Shown here: positions 1-9,662 of the stretch, piece by piece
Numbering within the stretch: the first letter of the stretch is position 1
Layout: every line of letters begins with the position of its first letter
Assembly: GCA_903833595.1 (NCBI GenBank)
Contig: CAILFU010000168.1
Location: 1-45,425 of the forward strand
Source of the DNA: an uncultured Pseudomonadota bacterium
GTDB lineage: Bacteria; Pseudomonadota; Gammaproteobacteria; Burkholderiales; Methylophilaceae
Direction: 5' to 3'
DNA length: 45,425 nucleotides
Translations under genes and position numbers: made by a program
The notes under the pieces: generated by a model
What the model was told of the DNA's origin: nothing
What the model saw: the letters and a program-made list of their open reading frames with translations, nothing else
The model's database searches: none

Positions 1-207
1 GTCTCTATTAAAGCAGATGGTAGTATTGAAGCGATTGAACTCAACCGAAGTTCAGGGCATAAAGTGTTAGATGAAGCGGCTAGGCACATTGTAGAATTAG
101 GTGCGCCTTATGCTAGGTTTCCTGACGATGTGCTCAAAGAAATAGACATTTTAAGCATTACCCGCACTTGGACATTCACTAAAGAAGATAACTTAGCTTC
201 AGAGTAA
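1..207 (+). CDS. TonB C-terminal domain (energy transducer TonB), 5' truncated by window edge
   Basis: Frame-1 translation VSIKADGSIEAIELNRSSGHKVLDEAARHIVELGAPYARFPDDV... has the TonB C-terminal pattern; stop at 205-207. Confidence 0.75.
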   Translation, partial: VSIKADGSIEAIELNRSSGHKVLDEAARHIVELGAPYARFPDDVLKEIDILSITRTWTFTKEDNLASE

Positions 208-246
208 TATCGCTTTAAAATCATTAAGATTAAAAATTAACGAGCC

Positions 247-561
247 ATGACTAACCACTATCAACATCATGTTTTTTTCTGCCTAAATCAACGCGAAGAT
301 GGGCTGGCCTGCTGTATGGATAAAGGCGCAGAACAGGCGTTTGATTACATGAAGTCTCGTGTTAAAAAATTAGGCTTGAATGGTAAAAGTAAAGTACGCA
401 TAAATCGGGCAGGGTGTTTTGACCGTTGTGATGAAGGGCCACTTTTAGTGATTTATCCCAAAGCTATTTGGTATACATTCGTGGATAACGATGATATTGA
501 TGAGATTATTGAATCTCATTTAATGAATGACAAAGTAGTAGAGCGCTTAGTGATTAGCTAG
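247..561 (+). CDS. (2Fe-2S) thioredoxin-like ferredoxin domain protein
   Basis: 104 aa; pattern CCMDKGAE...RAGCFDRCDEGPLLVIYP. Confidence 0.8.
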   Translation: MTNHYQHHVFFCLNQREDGLACCMDKGAEQAFDYMKSRVKKLGLNGKSKVRINRAGCFDRCDEGPLLVIYPKAIWYTFVDNDDIDEIIESHLMNDKVVERLVIS

Positions 562-994
562 CAGTTAAAGCGCAGGCAACCAGCGTAGCCAATTTCTCTT
601 TCAGAGTTTTTTTGCTATTCTCGTCTAGCAAGGTCGTATGATTATCACGCATCGCTTCTCCCCAATGTGAATTAGGAAAATGCTGATCATTTTCAAAGCG
701 CGGAATCACATGCCAATGCACATGCGGTGTTTTGTTACCTAAGCTGGCTAAATTGATTTTAGTTGGATTAAATATTTCTCTAAGCGTAGTTTCTACAGCA
801 AACACAACCTTCATGATTCTAGCTCGCTGAGGGGGCGCTAAATCTGTCATTTCCTTCACATGTGCAATTAGCTCAACGCGGCAATAGGCAGGGTAGTCAG
901 CATCATTTAATAGCACGATACGGCAAAAATCGTCTTGCCATAAAATTTCATGGGGGCTGGGTTCGCACAAAGCACAAGGCTGATTGTTATTCAT
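554..994 (-). CDS. HIT family protein
   Basis: HVHWHVIPRF histidine triad. Confidence 0.85.
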   Translation of the reverse strand: MNNNQPCALCEPSPHEILWQDDFCRIVLLNDADYPAYCRVELIAHVKEMTDLAPPQRARIMKVVFAVETTLREIFNPTKINLASLGNKTPHVHWHVIPRFENDQHFPNSHWGEAMRDNHTTLLDENSKKTLKEKLATLVACALTAS

Positions 995-1012
995 GTTAAC
1001 AAAGCTATCCGC

Positions 1013-2113
1013 TTAAGAAGCGGCTAACATGCGGTCTAACGTGAGTTTGGCAAGTTTCGCTTCGTGCGGTGGCACTTTAATTTGATTAACAACGCGGCCT
1101 TCTACTAAATTTTCCAGCACCCAAACTAAATGTTGCGGATCTATTCTGGCCATAGTGGAGCATTCACATACGACATGACTCATAAACTGCACTAATTTAC
1201 CTTGCGGTTTCATTTGCTCGGCCAGGCGATTGACCAAGTTAAGTTCGGTGCCGACCAACCATTTCGTGTTTGCAGGGGCATCAGAGACCGTTTTAAGAAT
1301 ATATTCAGTTGACCCCACATAGTCTGAATTTAAGCACACTTCATAAGGGGCTTCTGGATGAGAAATCACAAGACCGTCAGGGTGCTCAGCACGAAATTTA
1401 GTAATATTTTGCAGGCGGAACATTTGATGTACTGCGCAGTGACCTTTCCACAATAATATTTTTGCATTTTTAATTTGCGCTTCGGTTAACCCGCCCATCG
1501 GCTGATCGGGGTCCCAAATCGGCATTTGCTCTAAGGGGATGCCCATTTTATGGCCAGACCAACGCCCAAGGTTTTGGTCAGGGAAAAACAATACTTTCTC
1601 GCGCTGTTTAAAGCTCCATTCAAGAATTTTTGGTGCATTGGTGCTGGTACATACAATGCCGCCGTGCTCCCCACAAAATGCTTTTAAGTCGGCGGCTGAG
1701 TTAATGTAAGTGACGGGGGTAATTTTTTCGTCGAAATTAAGTACTTTATTGAGCTCGCGGTAGCTACGTTCTACTTTAGCTAAATTAGCCATGTCTGCCA
1801 TTGAACAGCCAGCAGCAAGGTCTGGCAGAATTGCAATTTGATCTGGGCGGCTTAAAATATCCGCCACTTCCGCCATAAAATGCACGCCTAAAAATACGAT
1901 AAATTCTGCATCTAAAGTCTCGCAATAGCGCGATAATTTAAGTGAGTCCCCCGTGTAATCGGCATGGCGATAAACGCTTTCATTTTGGTAATGATGGCCG
2001 AGAATGACTAAGCGCGAACCTAATTTTTGCTTGGCAGCAATAATGCGGCGCTGACAATCTGCTTCGTCAACAGCCTGAAATTTCTCAAATTTAATGGGGG
2101 ATACTTGCATCAT
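1013..2113 (-). CDS. nadA: Quinolinate synthase
   Basis: LGHHYQ, DLAAGCSMAD, and the conserved Cys-containing C-terminus. Confidence 0.95.
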   Translation of the reverse strand: MMQVSPIKFEKFQAVDEADCQRRIIAAKQKLGSRLVILGHHYQNESVYRHADYTGDSLKLSRYCETLDAEFIVFLGVHFMAEVADILSRPDQIAILPDLAAGCSMADMANLAKVERSYRELNKVLNFDEKITPVTYINSAADLKAFCGEHGGIVCTSTNAPKILEWSFKQREKVLFFPDQNLGRWSGHKMGIPLEQMPIWDPDQPMGGLTEAQIKNAKILLWKGHCAVHQMFRLQNITKFRAEHPDGLVISHPEAPYEVCLNSDYVGSTEYILKTVSDAPANTKWLVGTELNLVNRLAEQMKPQGKLVQFMSHVVCECSTMARIDPQHLVWVLENLVEGRVVNQIKVPPHEAKLAKLTLDRMLAAS

Positions 2114-2153
2114 CTTTACAGCCTTGCTACTTTAAGCTTAGAAAGCGCATATT

Positions 2154-2603
2154 TTATAACGATAATTGATGTCGTTCACCTAATCTTTTAAGGGCATCAA
2201 CATTGGTCCATGAAAAGACGCGCTTTGCAGCCTCTCGCCAATCAACCCATTCATATTGCACATGCTCATCAGGGGCTAGTGTAATGGCTATTTCTTTTGG
2301 GAGCTCAAGCGCAAATAAATGCTCTACGTTGGTCGTAATGCCGGGTGCATAACGGTAACGCCAATGTGGATAAATTTCATAGGTATTAGAAGTCTGCCAA
2401 TCTTGTAAATCATACCGTGTGGCATCCAAACCAGTTTCTTCAAGTACTTCACGTATTGCTGCTTGTCGGGGTGTTTCACCCGCTTCTAAGCTGCCAGTGA
2501 CTGATTGCCAAAATCCTGCTTTATCTGCACGCTCCATAATTAGCACTTGTAAATGGGCTGTATGAATAAGCACTAATGCAGAAACTGGGGTTTTGAATAT
2601 CAC
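2154..2603 (-). CDS. nudB: Dihydroneopterin triphosphate diphosphatase (Nudix)
   Basis: Nudix box GSLEAGETPRQAAIREVLEETG; WRYRYAPG typical of NudB. Confidence 0.85.
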   Translation of the reverse strand: MIFKTPVSALVLIHTAHLQVLIMERADKAGFWQSVTGSLEAGETPRQAAIREVLEETGLDATRYDLQDWQTSNTYEIYPHWRYRYAPGITTNVEHLFALELPKEIAITLAPDEHVQYEWVDWREAAKRVFSWTNVDALKRLGERHQLSL

Positions 2604-2628
2604 GGTTTAAATATAGGGGCAGTTAGCA

Positions 2629-3609
2629 CTAAACTTTAGTGCTTTTAGCATTGCTTAAATTTTTTGGCAATTGAAACACGACGCTTTCTATGACCCCATG
2701 TAATTCTTCTACATGGTTTGCACCTAACTGTTGTAACTGAGCGATCACTTCTTTTACCAAAACCTCAGGTGCTGAAGCGCCAGCGGAAACACCTATTTTG
2801 TGCTTGCCAACCAGCCATGCCGCTTGCAAATAGCTGGCATTATCGACCATATAAGCTTCTACACCTTGTCTTTCCGAGACTTCACGCAGGCGATTTGAGT
2901 TAGAGCTGTTCGGCGAACCCACAATAATGACTAAATCACAATCTTTAGCCATCAACTTTACGGCATCTTGGCGGTTTTGTGTGGCGTAACAAATATCTTC
3001 ACTTTTAGGAGCGCGAATGTTTGGAAATTTGGTGGTAAGTGCACTGATGACTAAGGCTGCGTCATCCATAGATAATGTAGTTTGGGTGACAAAGGCTAAT
3101 TTTTCTGGGTTTTTTACCGTTAACTTTACGACATCTTCGGGTGTTTCTACCAAGTACATCCCTACTTCAGCCTGTCCCATCGTACCTTCAACCTCCGGGT
3201 GACCTTTGTGACCTATCATGACAATCTCTAAGTCTGCCTGACGCATTTTTGCAACTTCGATATGCACTTTAGTTACCAGTGGACAGGTGGCATCATAGGC
3301 GGTAAGTCCGCGCGCTTCAGCTTCAAGACGGACGGCTTTAGAAATGCCATGTGCACTAAAAATGACCGTGTTACCACTTGGAATTTCATCTAATTCTTTA
3401 ATAAAAATAGCGCCTTTGGCACGTAAGCCATCCACGACAAATTTATTATGCACCACCTCGTTACGCACATAAATGGGCGCGCCAAATTTTTCTAAGGCTT
3501 GCTCCACAATAATGATGGCACGATCTACCCCCGCACAAAATCCCCGTGGATTAGCCAATACAATATCGGCGCTAATTTTAATTTTTGAATCACTCTCTGT
3601 CATACGCAC
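2629..3609 (-). CDS. ispH: 4-hydroxy-3-methylbut-2-enyl diphosphate reductase
   Basis: [33 protein letters not shown]. Confidence 0.95.
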   Translation of the reverse strand: MRMTESDSKIKISADIVLANPRGFCAGVDRAIIIVEQALEKFGAPIYVRNEVVHNKFVVDGLRAKGAIFIKELDEIPSGNTVIFSAHGISKAVRLEAEARGLTAYDATCPLVTKVHIEVAKMRQADLEIVMIGHKGHPEVEGTMGQAEVGMYLVETPEDVVKLTVKNPEKLAFVTQTTLSMDDAALVISALTTKFPNIRAPKSEDICYATQNRQDAVKLMAKDCDLVIIVGSPNSSNSNRLREVSERQGVEAYMVDNASYLQAAWLVGKHKIGVSAGASAPEVLVKEVIAQLQQLGANHVEELHGVIESVVFQLPKNLSNAKSTKV

Positions 3610-3701
3610 TTTTTATTTGTTAAATTAACTTAAGGTATAATGCATATATTAACCTAAATTTGCACACGCTTATTCCATTTAGAACTTGAGCCCGCTTAAA
3701 C

Positions 3702-4571
3702 ATGAACCATACTGCCACTAAAAATACTGCGACACTTTTGATTACTTGCCCTGACAGTAAAGGCATCGTCGCGGCAATTGCAGAGTTCCTCTATCAGCAC
3801 AATGCCAACATTTTGCATGCTGATCAGCATCAAGATGCTGAAAATAACCTATTTTTAATGCGCGTTGAGTGGGACTTAGCAGGCTTTAGTTTGCCCACTA
3901 CCGACTTTGAGCAACATTTTTCAGCGATTGCTAGCCGCTTTAATATGCAGTGGCAGCTTAATCTCTCACAAAAACCATTACGCGTGGCGATTATGGTCTC
4001 GCAATATGATCACTGTTTAGCAGATTTATTACATAGACATAAAAACGGTGAGTTGGTTTGTGATATCCCACTTATTATCAGCAACCACCGCGATACTGAA
4101 GCCTTAGCTAAATTTTATGGGGTAGATTTCCATTATATTCAGGTCAATAAAGATAATAAAGCAGCTGCAGAAGCTGAGCAATTTGCTTTGTTTGACCAGT
4201 ATCAAATTGATTTAATTGTATTAGCGCGTTATATGCAGATTTTATCGCCCAATTTTGTAGCGCGTTATCCTAAGCAAATTATTAACATCCACCACTCATT
4301 TTTGCCGGCGTTTATTGGGGCCAAGCCTTATCACCGTGCATTTGAACGTGGCGTAAAGCTGATAGGGGCAACAGCTCATTATGTGACTGAAGTGTTGGAC
4401 GAAGGTCCAATTATTGAGCAAGATATTGATCGCATCTCACACCGAGATCAGGTTGAAGATTTGATTCAAAAAGGTCGAGATTTAGAGCGGATTGTACTTT
4501 CAAAAGCAGTACGTTGGCACATTGAAAATCGTATTCTACTGTACGCCAATAAGACGGTAATTTTTGATTAG
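3702..4571 (+). CDS. purU: Formyltetrahydrofolate deformylase
   Basis: N-terminal ACT domain plus formyltransferase motif IINIHHSFLPAFIGAKPYHRAFERGVKLIGATAHYVTEVLDEGPIIEQD. Confidence 0.95.
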   Translation: MNHTATKNTATLLITCPDSKGIVAAIAEFLYQHNANILHADQHQDAENNLFLMRVEWDLAGFSLPTTDFEQHFSAIASRFNMQWQLNLSQKPLRVAIMVSQYDHCLADLLHRHKNGELVCDIPLIISNHRDTEALAKFYGVDFHYIQVNKDNKAAAEAEQFALFDQYQIDLIVLARYMQILSPNFVARYPKQIINIHHSFLPAFIGAKPYHRAFERGVKLIGATAHYVTEVLDEGPIIEQDIDRISHRDQVEDLIQKGRDLERIVLSKAVRWHIENRILLYANKTVIFD

Positions 4572-4597
4572 TAGGGATTGGGTAAGATTCAAATAAA

Positions 4598-4625
4598 AAG
4601 GCGAAGCTTGTGCTTCGCCTTTTTT
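4598..4625. terminator. Rho-independent terminator downstream of purU
   Basis: Inverted repeat aaaaaggcgaagc/gcttcgcctttttt. Confidence 0.85.
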
Positions 4626-4639
4626 AATACTTAAACGTT

Positions 4640-4780
4640 TTATTCTACAACTGGTGCATCTAGTGGTGGAATGACCGGATCATCCACAGGTGCTATTTCT
4701 GGTAATGCTTCACCAGCGAAGGCAACGGGTACAGCATTAAAAGCAAAGACAAACAGTAAACTTAATAAAAGCTTTCTCAT
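4640..4780 (-). CDS. Small secreted acidic/proline-rich protein (46 aa)
   Basis: MRKLLLSLLFVFAFNAVPVAFAGEALPEIAPVDDPVIPPLDAPVVE: signal peptide; AAGGGG upstream; below the ORF-track length cut-off. Confidence 0.65.
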   Translation of the reverse strand: MRKLLLSLLFVFAFNAVPVAFAGEALPEIAPVDDPVIPPLDAPVVE

Positions 4781-4915
4781 TTCTTCCCCTTAAATTGCAA
4801 TAAAAACTGCATTATTTAGAATAAACACATCAGTTAAGTTTTTGTACTCAGCTGAAGCATGAATTTACGCTCTGTTAATAATGTGTGCAACCGTTTTTTT
4901 TAGGGACTTACTCGT

Positions 4916-6178
4916 TTACATATTGGGTAGGATTTTCTCTAAAGCAAATAGGTCTGCAATCTGTTCGCGCTGCCTAATCAGGTGACATTGTTTCCCATCG
5001 ACCATTACTTCAGCAGCACGCGGCCTGGTGTTGTAGTTGCTAGACATACTCATGCCGTAAGCGCCTGCAGACATGATAGCCAGCAAATCACCTTCTTGTA
5101 GGGCTAGGGTGCGGTCATGACCTAAAAAGTCACCACTCTCACAGACTGGGCCAACAATTTCATAAGTTTCTGCTTGAATGGTTGGTTGCGCACTGTGAGA
5201 CTGCACCGTTTTAATATCATGGTAAGCATCGTAGAGCGCTGGACGCATTAAATCATTCATCGCCGCATCGACGATGGCAAAATTTTTCGCTTCAGTACGT
5301 TTTAAGTACTCTACTTTAGTCAATAAAACGCCTGCATTGCCCACTAAAGCACGGCCAGGTTCAAACACCAATTTCACATTGCGACCAGTTAATTTTTCAC
5401 GCATAGCGGTGGCATACACTGAAAACTCAGGCGGCGTTTCGTCGCTATAGCAAATGCCAATGCCGCCTCCTGCATCAATGTGGCGAATATGAATGCCTCT
5501 TGCTTCTAATGCGTCGACTAAGGCTAATACCCGATCTAATGCATCTAAAAATGGCGAGAGTTCGGTAATTTGTGAGCCAATATGACAATCAACACCATGT
5601 ACTTCAATGTTGGGCATTGCTGCCGCTTTTGAGTAAATATCGAGTGCGTCTTCATAGGCTACGCCAAACTTATTATTCTTTAGCCCGGTTGAAATGTAAG
5701 GATGTGTTTTTGCGTCTACGTTTGGATTGACGCGTAGTGAGACAGGCGCTATTTTTCCCATAAAGCTGGCCACATCATTTAAACGCAGTAACTCGCTGAC
5801 TGACTCTACATTAAAGCAAAAAATACCTGCATTCAGCGCCGCTTGCATTTCTACTTCGGTTTTCCCGACACCTGAGAACACGATTTTTTTCGGATCGCCA
5901 CCAGCGGCCAATACGCGCGCTAATTCACCACCAGACACAATGTCAAAGCCTGCGCCAAGGCTGGCAAACAAGTTCAAAATAGCTAAATTAGGGTTAGATT
6001 TAACCGCAAAACATACCAGATGATCCGTGCCCTTGAAGCCTGCGCTAAATTGTTCAAACGCGTTGATAAGGGCTGCTTTTGAGTACACATAACAGGGCGT
6101 ACCAAATTCATTAGCAATGTTATTCAGGGCTACGTTTTCGGCATGTAAGATATTATTTTTAGGGGTAAAAGGGTTCAC
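4916..6178 (-). CDS. lysA: Diaminopimelate decarboxylase
   Basis: PLP fold type III: FAVKSNPNLAIL, HIGSQI, CESGDFLG, MSAGAYGMSMSSNYN. Confidence 0.95.
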   Translation of the reverse strand: MNPFTPKNNILHAENVALNNIANEFGTPCYVYSKAALINAFEQFSAGFKGTDHLVCFAVKSNPNLAILNLFASLGAGFDIVSGGELARVLAAGGDPKKIVFSGVGKTEVEMQAALNAGIFCFNVESVSELLRLNDVASFMGKIAPVSLRVNPNVDAKTHPYISTGLKNNKFGVAYEDALDIYSKAAAMPNIEVHGVDCHIGSQITELSPFLDALDRVLALVDALEARGIHIRHIDAGGGIGICYSDETPPEFSVYATAMREKLTGRNVKLVFEPGRALVGNAGVLLTKVEYLKRTEAKNFAIVDAAMNDLMRPALYDAYHDIKTVQSHSAQPTIQAETYEIVGPVCESGDFLGHDRTLALQEGDLLAIMSAGAYGMSMSSNYNTRPRAAEVMVDGKQCHLIRQREQIADLFALEKILPNM

Positions 6179-6215
6179 ATTGATGGCTTATGAGTGTTAA
6201 AAAAGACAGCAGGTT

Positions 6216-6344
6216 TTATTGGCTTGCTGGGGTTGTTTGTGGGTATTTGTGCTCAGGAATATACAGCGGACCTTTAATGCCGCAGCTATTTAATACGCAA
6301 CAAATTGCGGCCAATAGTAATATGCGAGCAGTTATTTTTTGCAT
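6216..6344 (-). CDS. lptM: LPS translocon maturation lipoprotein LptM-like
   Basis: MQKITARILLLAAICCVLNSCGIKGPLYIPEHKYPQTTPASQ: lipobox and CGIKGPLYIP motif, adjacent to lysA as is common. Confidence 0.8.
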   Translation of the reverse strand: MQKITARILLLAAICCVLNSCGIKGPLYIPEHKYPQTTPASQ

Positions 6345-6537
6345 CTATTTTAAAGTCTCGGCTGAGTAGCACTCTATTTAAATATTTATAGCATGATTGC
6401 TTTAAATCTCAGCAAATTTTAACATAAAGCATCCAAAAGTACCGTTTATCGGCCAAATTTTACCGATTATCGATTCAGACTAGACATTGATAACTAGCCT
6501 GTGCATGATGCAATTTAAGTAAAAATTGGAGAAACTC

Positions 6538-6999
6538 ATGCAGACCAGCACCTCTATGCAACTCGACAAAAAATTAAATAGCACCAAGATTGTTTTAGCT
6601 CAAAAAGGGTTTACCTTAATTGAGTTAATGATTGTGGTACTGATTATTGGCGTTTTGTCTAAAATCGCAATGCCCAGTTATGTGGATTATGTTAAGCGCG
6701 GCAAGGCGGCTGAAGCCACTTCTACTTTGGCCGATTTGAGGGTGAAGATGGAACAGTATTATCAAGATAATCGTACTTATGTTGGGGGAAACTGTGCGCC
6801 AGCCAGTGGCGCTAAATACTTTACTTATAGCTGTACCGCACAAACGGCAACGGCTTACACGCTTCAGGCGGCAGGTAAGGCCTCAGAACATATGGGCAAC
6901 TTTAACTTCACTGTGAATGAAAGTAATGCCAAAACATCCACTTTTGATGGGACAAGTGGCGGTACATGCTGGTTAACTAACAAAGGCAGTACCTGCTAA
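6538..6999 (+). CDS. pilE: Type IV pilin (PilE-like); start likely 6538 rather than 6526
   Basis: Class III prepilin signal KGFTLIELMIVVLIIGVL; C-terminal Cys pair. Confidence 0.85.
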   Translation: MQTSTSMQLDKKLNSTKIVLAQKGFTLIELMIVVLIIGVLSKIAMPSYVDYVKRGKAAEATSTLADLRVKMEQYYQDNRTYVGGNCAPASGAKYFTYSCTAQTATAYTLQAAGKASEHMGNFNFTVNESNAKTSTFDGTSGGTCWLTNKGSTC

Positions 7000-7523
7000 T
7001 GTTCTTACCTAACAACAAGTCACTCGGTTTCAGCCTAATAGAATTACTGATAGGCATGACGATTATGGCTGTTGTGATCGCTATAGGGATGCCTAGTTAC
7101 AGCGCATGGATTCAAAATACGCGCATTCGTACTGCGGCAGAATCAATTCAGAATGGCTTGCAAGTGGCGCGCGCCGAAGCTGTTAAAAGAAACGTATCGG
7201 TACAATTTGTATTAAGTGACGGTGCCGCTTGGTTGGTAGGTTGTGAAACCGTCAATAGCACTTGTCCTGCCATCATACAAAGCCGTACGGTCGGTGAGGG
7301 TTCGTCCGGTGACATCACCCTTGCTACTGATGCAGCATTTACTGTTGTGTTTAATAATCTTGGTGCTGTCAATGTATCTCCTACGCCGTTTACACGAGTA
7401 GATGTCGATTCTAGTGTCGCTGCGGCAGATCGGCCGCTTCGTATTACGATTGGGGTTGGCGGCAATATTCGTATGTGTGATCCCTCTACCACCTTGTCAT
7501 CAACAGACCCCAGAAAGTGCTAA
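6999..7523 (+). CDS. fimT: Type IV minor pilin, FimT/GspH family
   Basis: LGFSLIELLIGMTIMAVVIAIGMPSYSAWIQNTRIRTAAESIQNGLQVARAEAVKRN. Confidence 0.85.
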   Translation: MFLPNNKSLGFSLIELLIGMTIMAVVIAIGMPSYSAWIQNTRIRTAAESIQNGLQVARAEAVKRNVSVQFVLSDGAAWLVGCETVNSTCPAIIQSRTVGEGSSGDITLATDAAFTVVFNNLGAVNVSPTPFTRVDVDSSVAAADRPLRITIGVGGNIRMCDPSTTLSSTDPRKC

Positions 7524-7535
7524 TGAGGAAACATC

Positions 7536-7925
7536 ATGAAGATTAAACATCATACGGCTATAGCAAGCTTGCGGCGTCGTTCGCAACAAGGGGTAGTCAT
7601 ACTAGAATCACTCATTGCCATTCTTATTTTCTCTATGGGGATTCTTGCCTTGGTGGGTTTACAGGCAGCCATGGTGAGTAATACGACTTCATCAAAATTT
7701 CGTGCCGATGCAAGTTATATCGCGCAACAAAAACTTGGGCTACTTTGGGCCGACCCAGCCAATGTGGCAGCCTCTGATTCTGATGTGCCAGAATTGCCCA
7801 ATGGCAGATGTTCAATTACCCTGCTCGCAGCTGGGGAAGTACAGATTGTAGTGACTTGGCAGCAGCCAGGTGAAACGGAAATACATAACGTCACCACAAG
7901 CGCACGTATCGCCGGAGGGGCTTAA
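7536..7925 (+). CDS. pilV: Type IV pilus modification protein PilV
   Basis: QGVVILESLIAILIFSMGILALVGLQAAMV. Confidence 0.85.
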   Translation: MKIKHHTAIASLRRRSQQGVVILESLIAILIFSMGILALVGLQAAMVSNTTSSKFRADASYIAQQKLGLLWADPANVAASDSDVPELPNGRCSITLLAAGEVQIVVTWQQPGETEIHNVTTSARIAGGA

Positions 7926-7926
7926 C

Positions 7927-9036
7927 ATGCATCACCCACACACTTCAATACGTTCGCCTAAAACACAATCGGGCTTTAGTTTGATTGAAATTTTAGTCGG
8001 CCTTGTCATTAGCTTGCTAGTGACACTGGTCATCATGCAAGTATTTTCGGTATTTGAAGGGCAAAAACGTAGCACGACCGGCACAGCTGATGCGCAAACT
8101 AATGGCAATATCGCGCTATATAACGTACAGCGCGACGTGCAGTTAGCGGGTTATGGCTTACCTGTGTTTGCCAAAACAGATTCACCCTTACTCTGTACCA
8201 CTTTCACCCCTTCTGGCACTAATCTTTCTCCTATTACCATTACTGATGGCGGCAATGCTGCAGGTGCTAGTGACTCAGTTACAGTTCGCTATGGCAGTAC
8301 ACCATTAGGTGGCGTACCCGTCGTAATTGCTAGCGCACCCTCCCCTGCCACCTCGCCCATGGAAGTCACAGTGCAAAATAATATGGGCTGCGCAGTGGGT
8401 GATACCGCCCTCATTACCAGCGGTACTAGTTGTATCTTGGTTGAAGGTTCCGGTGCTGATGGTGGCTTGCTAGTTCCTACTGCGCCATCAAGCACCACTG
8501 TTATAAAATTAAGAGTTGGCACAGGCGTGGTAACAGGAGCAAGCATCGCTTGTTTAGGTAGCTGGAGGACCTATGTATATTCAGTCAATACCGCAAATCA
8601 GCTAGAACGCTCCTCAACCATTAATGGCGTCACATCTACATCCCCCAATGTTGCAGAAATTGTGAATATGCAAGCGCAATATGGGGTTTCTGCCACGGCG
8701 AATAATAATCAAGTTGTTCAATGGGTGGATGCAACTGGTGCAACATGGGGGCCGACTATCACCCCGGCAAACCGCAACCGTATTAAAGCGTTACGTATTG
8801 CGATTGTCGCTCGCAATGGTTTGTTAGAAAAAACACCACCAGTGCCATTGCCTAGCACATGCACTACGGCAAAAGGTATAGTAAATAACGGCCCATGCGC
8901 ATGGGATGATACGGATTGGGATGCTGCGCCAAAAATAGATCTCTCAAACGATACCAACTGGCAATATTATCGCTATCGTGTGTTTGAAACCATCATCCCT
9001 ATTCGCAGCATGATTTGGTCAAAAGACACCCTGTAA
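7927..9036 (+). CDS. pilW: PilW family protein (ORF track opens at 7870; likely start 7927)
   Basis: SGFSLIEILVGLVISLLVTLVIMQVF; position in pilin cluster. Confidence 0.85.
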   Translation: MHHPHTSIRSPKTQSGFSLIEILVGLVISLLVTLVIMQVFSVFEGQKRSTTGTADAQTNGNIALYNVQRDVQLAGYGLPVFAKTDSPLLCTTFTPSGTNLSPITITDGGNAAGASDSVTVRYGSTPLGGVPVVIASAPSPATSPMEVTVQNNMGCAVGDTALITSGTSCILVEGSGADGGLLVPTAPSSTTVIKLRVGTGVVTGASIACLGSWRTYVYSVNTANQLERSSTINGVTSTSPNVAEIVNMQAQYGVSATANNNQVVQWVDATGATWGPTITPANRNRIKALRIAIVARNGLLEKTPPVPLPSTCTTAKGIVNNGPCAWDDTDWDAAPKIDLSNDTNWQYYRYRVFETIIPIRSMIWSKDTL

Positions 9037-9050
9037 AGTGAGCAACTATC

Positions 9051-9653
9051 ATGAATGAAAAATTCCACATGAACATGACTCAACATCATCCACTTAGTTA
9101 CCGAGCAGAAAAAGGGGTGGTGCTGTTTATCGCGCTGATCGCTTTAGTGGTCATGTCACTCGCCGCCGTTGCACTCATTCGCTCGGTTGATACCAATACA
9201 TTGATTGCAGGTAATCTAGGCTTTAAACAATCAGCCACCATATCTGCCGATAGTGGGGTAGAAACCGCTATTACTTGGCTAAACGCAAATCAGGCAAGTC
9301 TAACTACTAACAACACGGGGAATGGTTATTATGCAATATATTCTACCACCCCTAAAACCTTGGCGGATGCCAGTTCAAAATTAGCCACAGGCGCAGGCAT
9401 CACTGCGGGTACAGATAACAGTGGCAATACCATTAGCTACATAATTGAGCGCATGTGTAAAAATACCGGCGCATCCAATTCGGCAAATTGCCTATTTGGC
9501 CCACCGGGTGAAGATACCAATGCATTTAGTAATTGTGATGCATCCAATCCTTGCCTCAATGCAGCAGCAAGTGACAGCTTAATGTACCGAGTTACTGTTA
9601 AAGTTACTGGCCCCAAAAATACCGTCAGTTATACACAAGCATTTGTGTATTAG
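9051..9653 (+). CDS. pilX: PilX N-terminal domain pilus assembly protein
   Basis: KGVVLFIALIALVVMSLAAVALIRSVDTNTLIAGNLGFKQSA. Confidence 0.85.
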   Translation: MNEKFHMNMTQHHPLSYRAEKGVVLFIALIALVVMSLAAVALIRSVDTNTLIAGNLGFKQSATISADSGVETAITWLNANQASLTTNNTGNGYYAIYSTTPKTLADASSKLATGAGITAGTDNSGNTISYIIERMCKNTGASNSANCLFGPPGEDTNAFSNCDASNPCLNAAASDSLMYRVTVKVTGPKNTVSYTQAFVY

Positions 9654-9662
9654 GAGTTCATC

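Noticed and set aside
7148-7492. Minus-strand ORF inside fimT (and similar antisense ORFs in pilE, pilW and pilY1)
   Set aside because: Lies wholly within a clearly recognised plus-strand pilin gene; no RBS or domain signal, so treated as shadow ORF.
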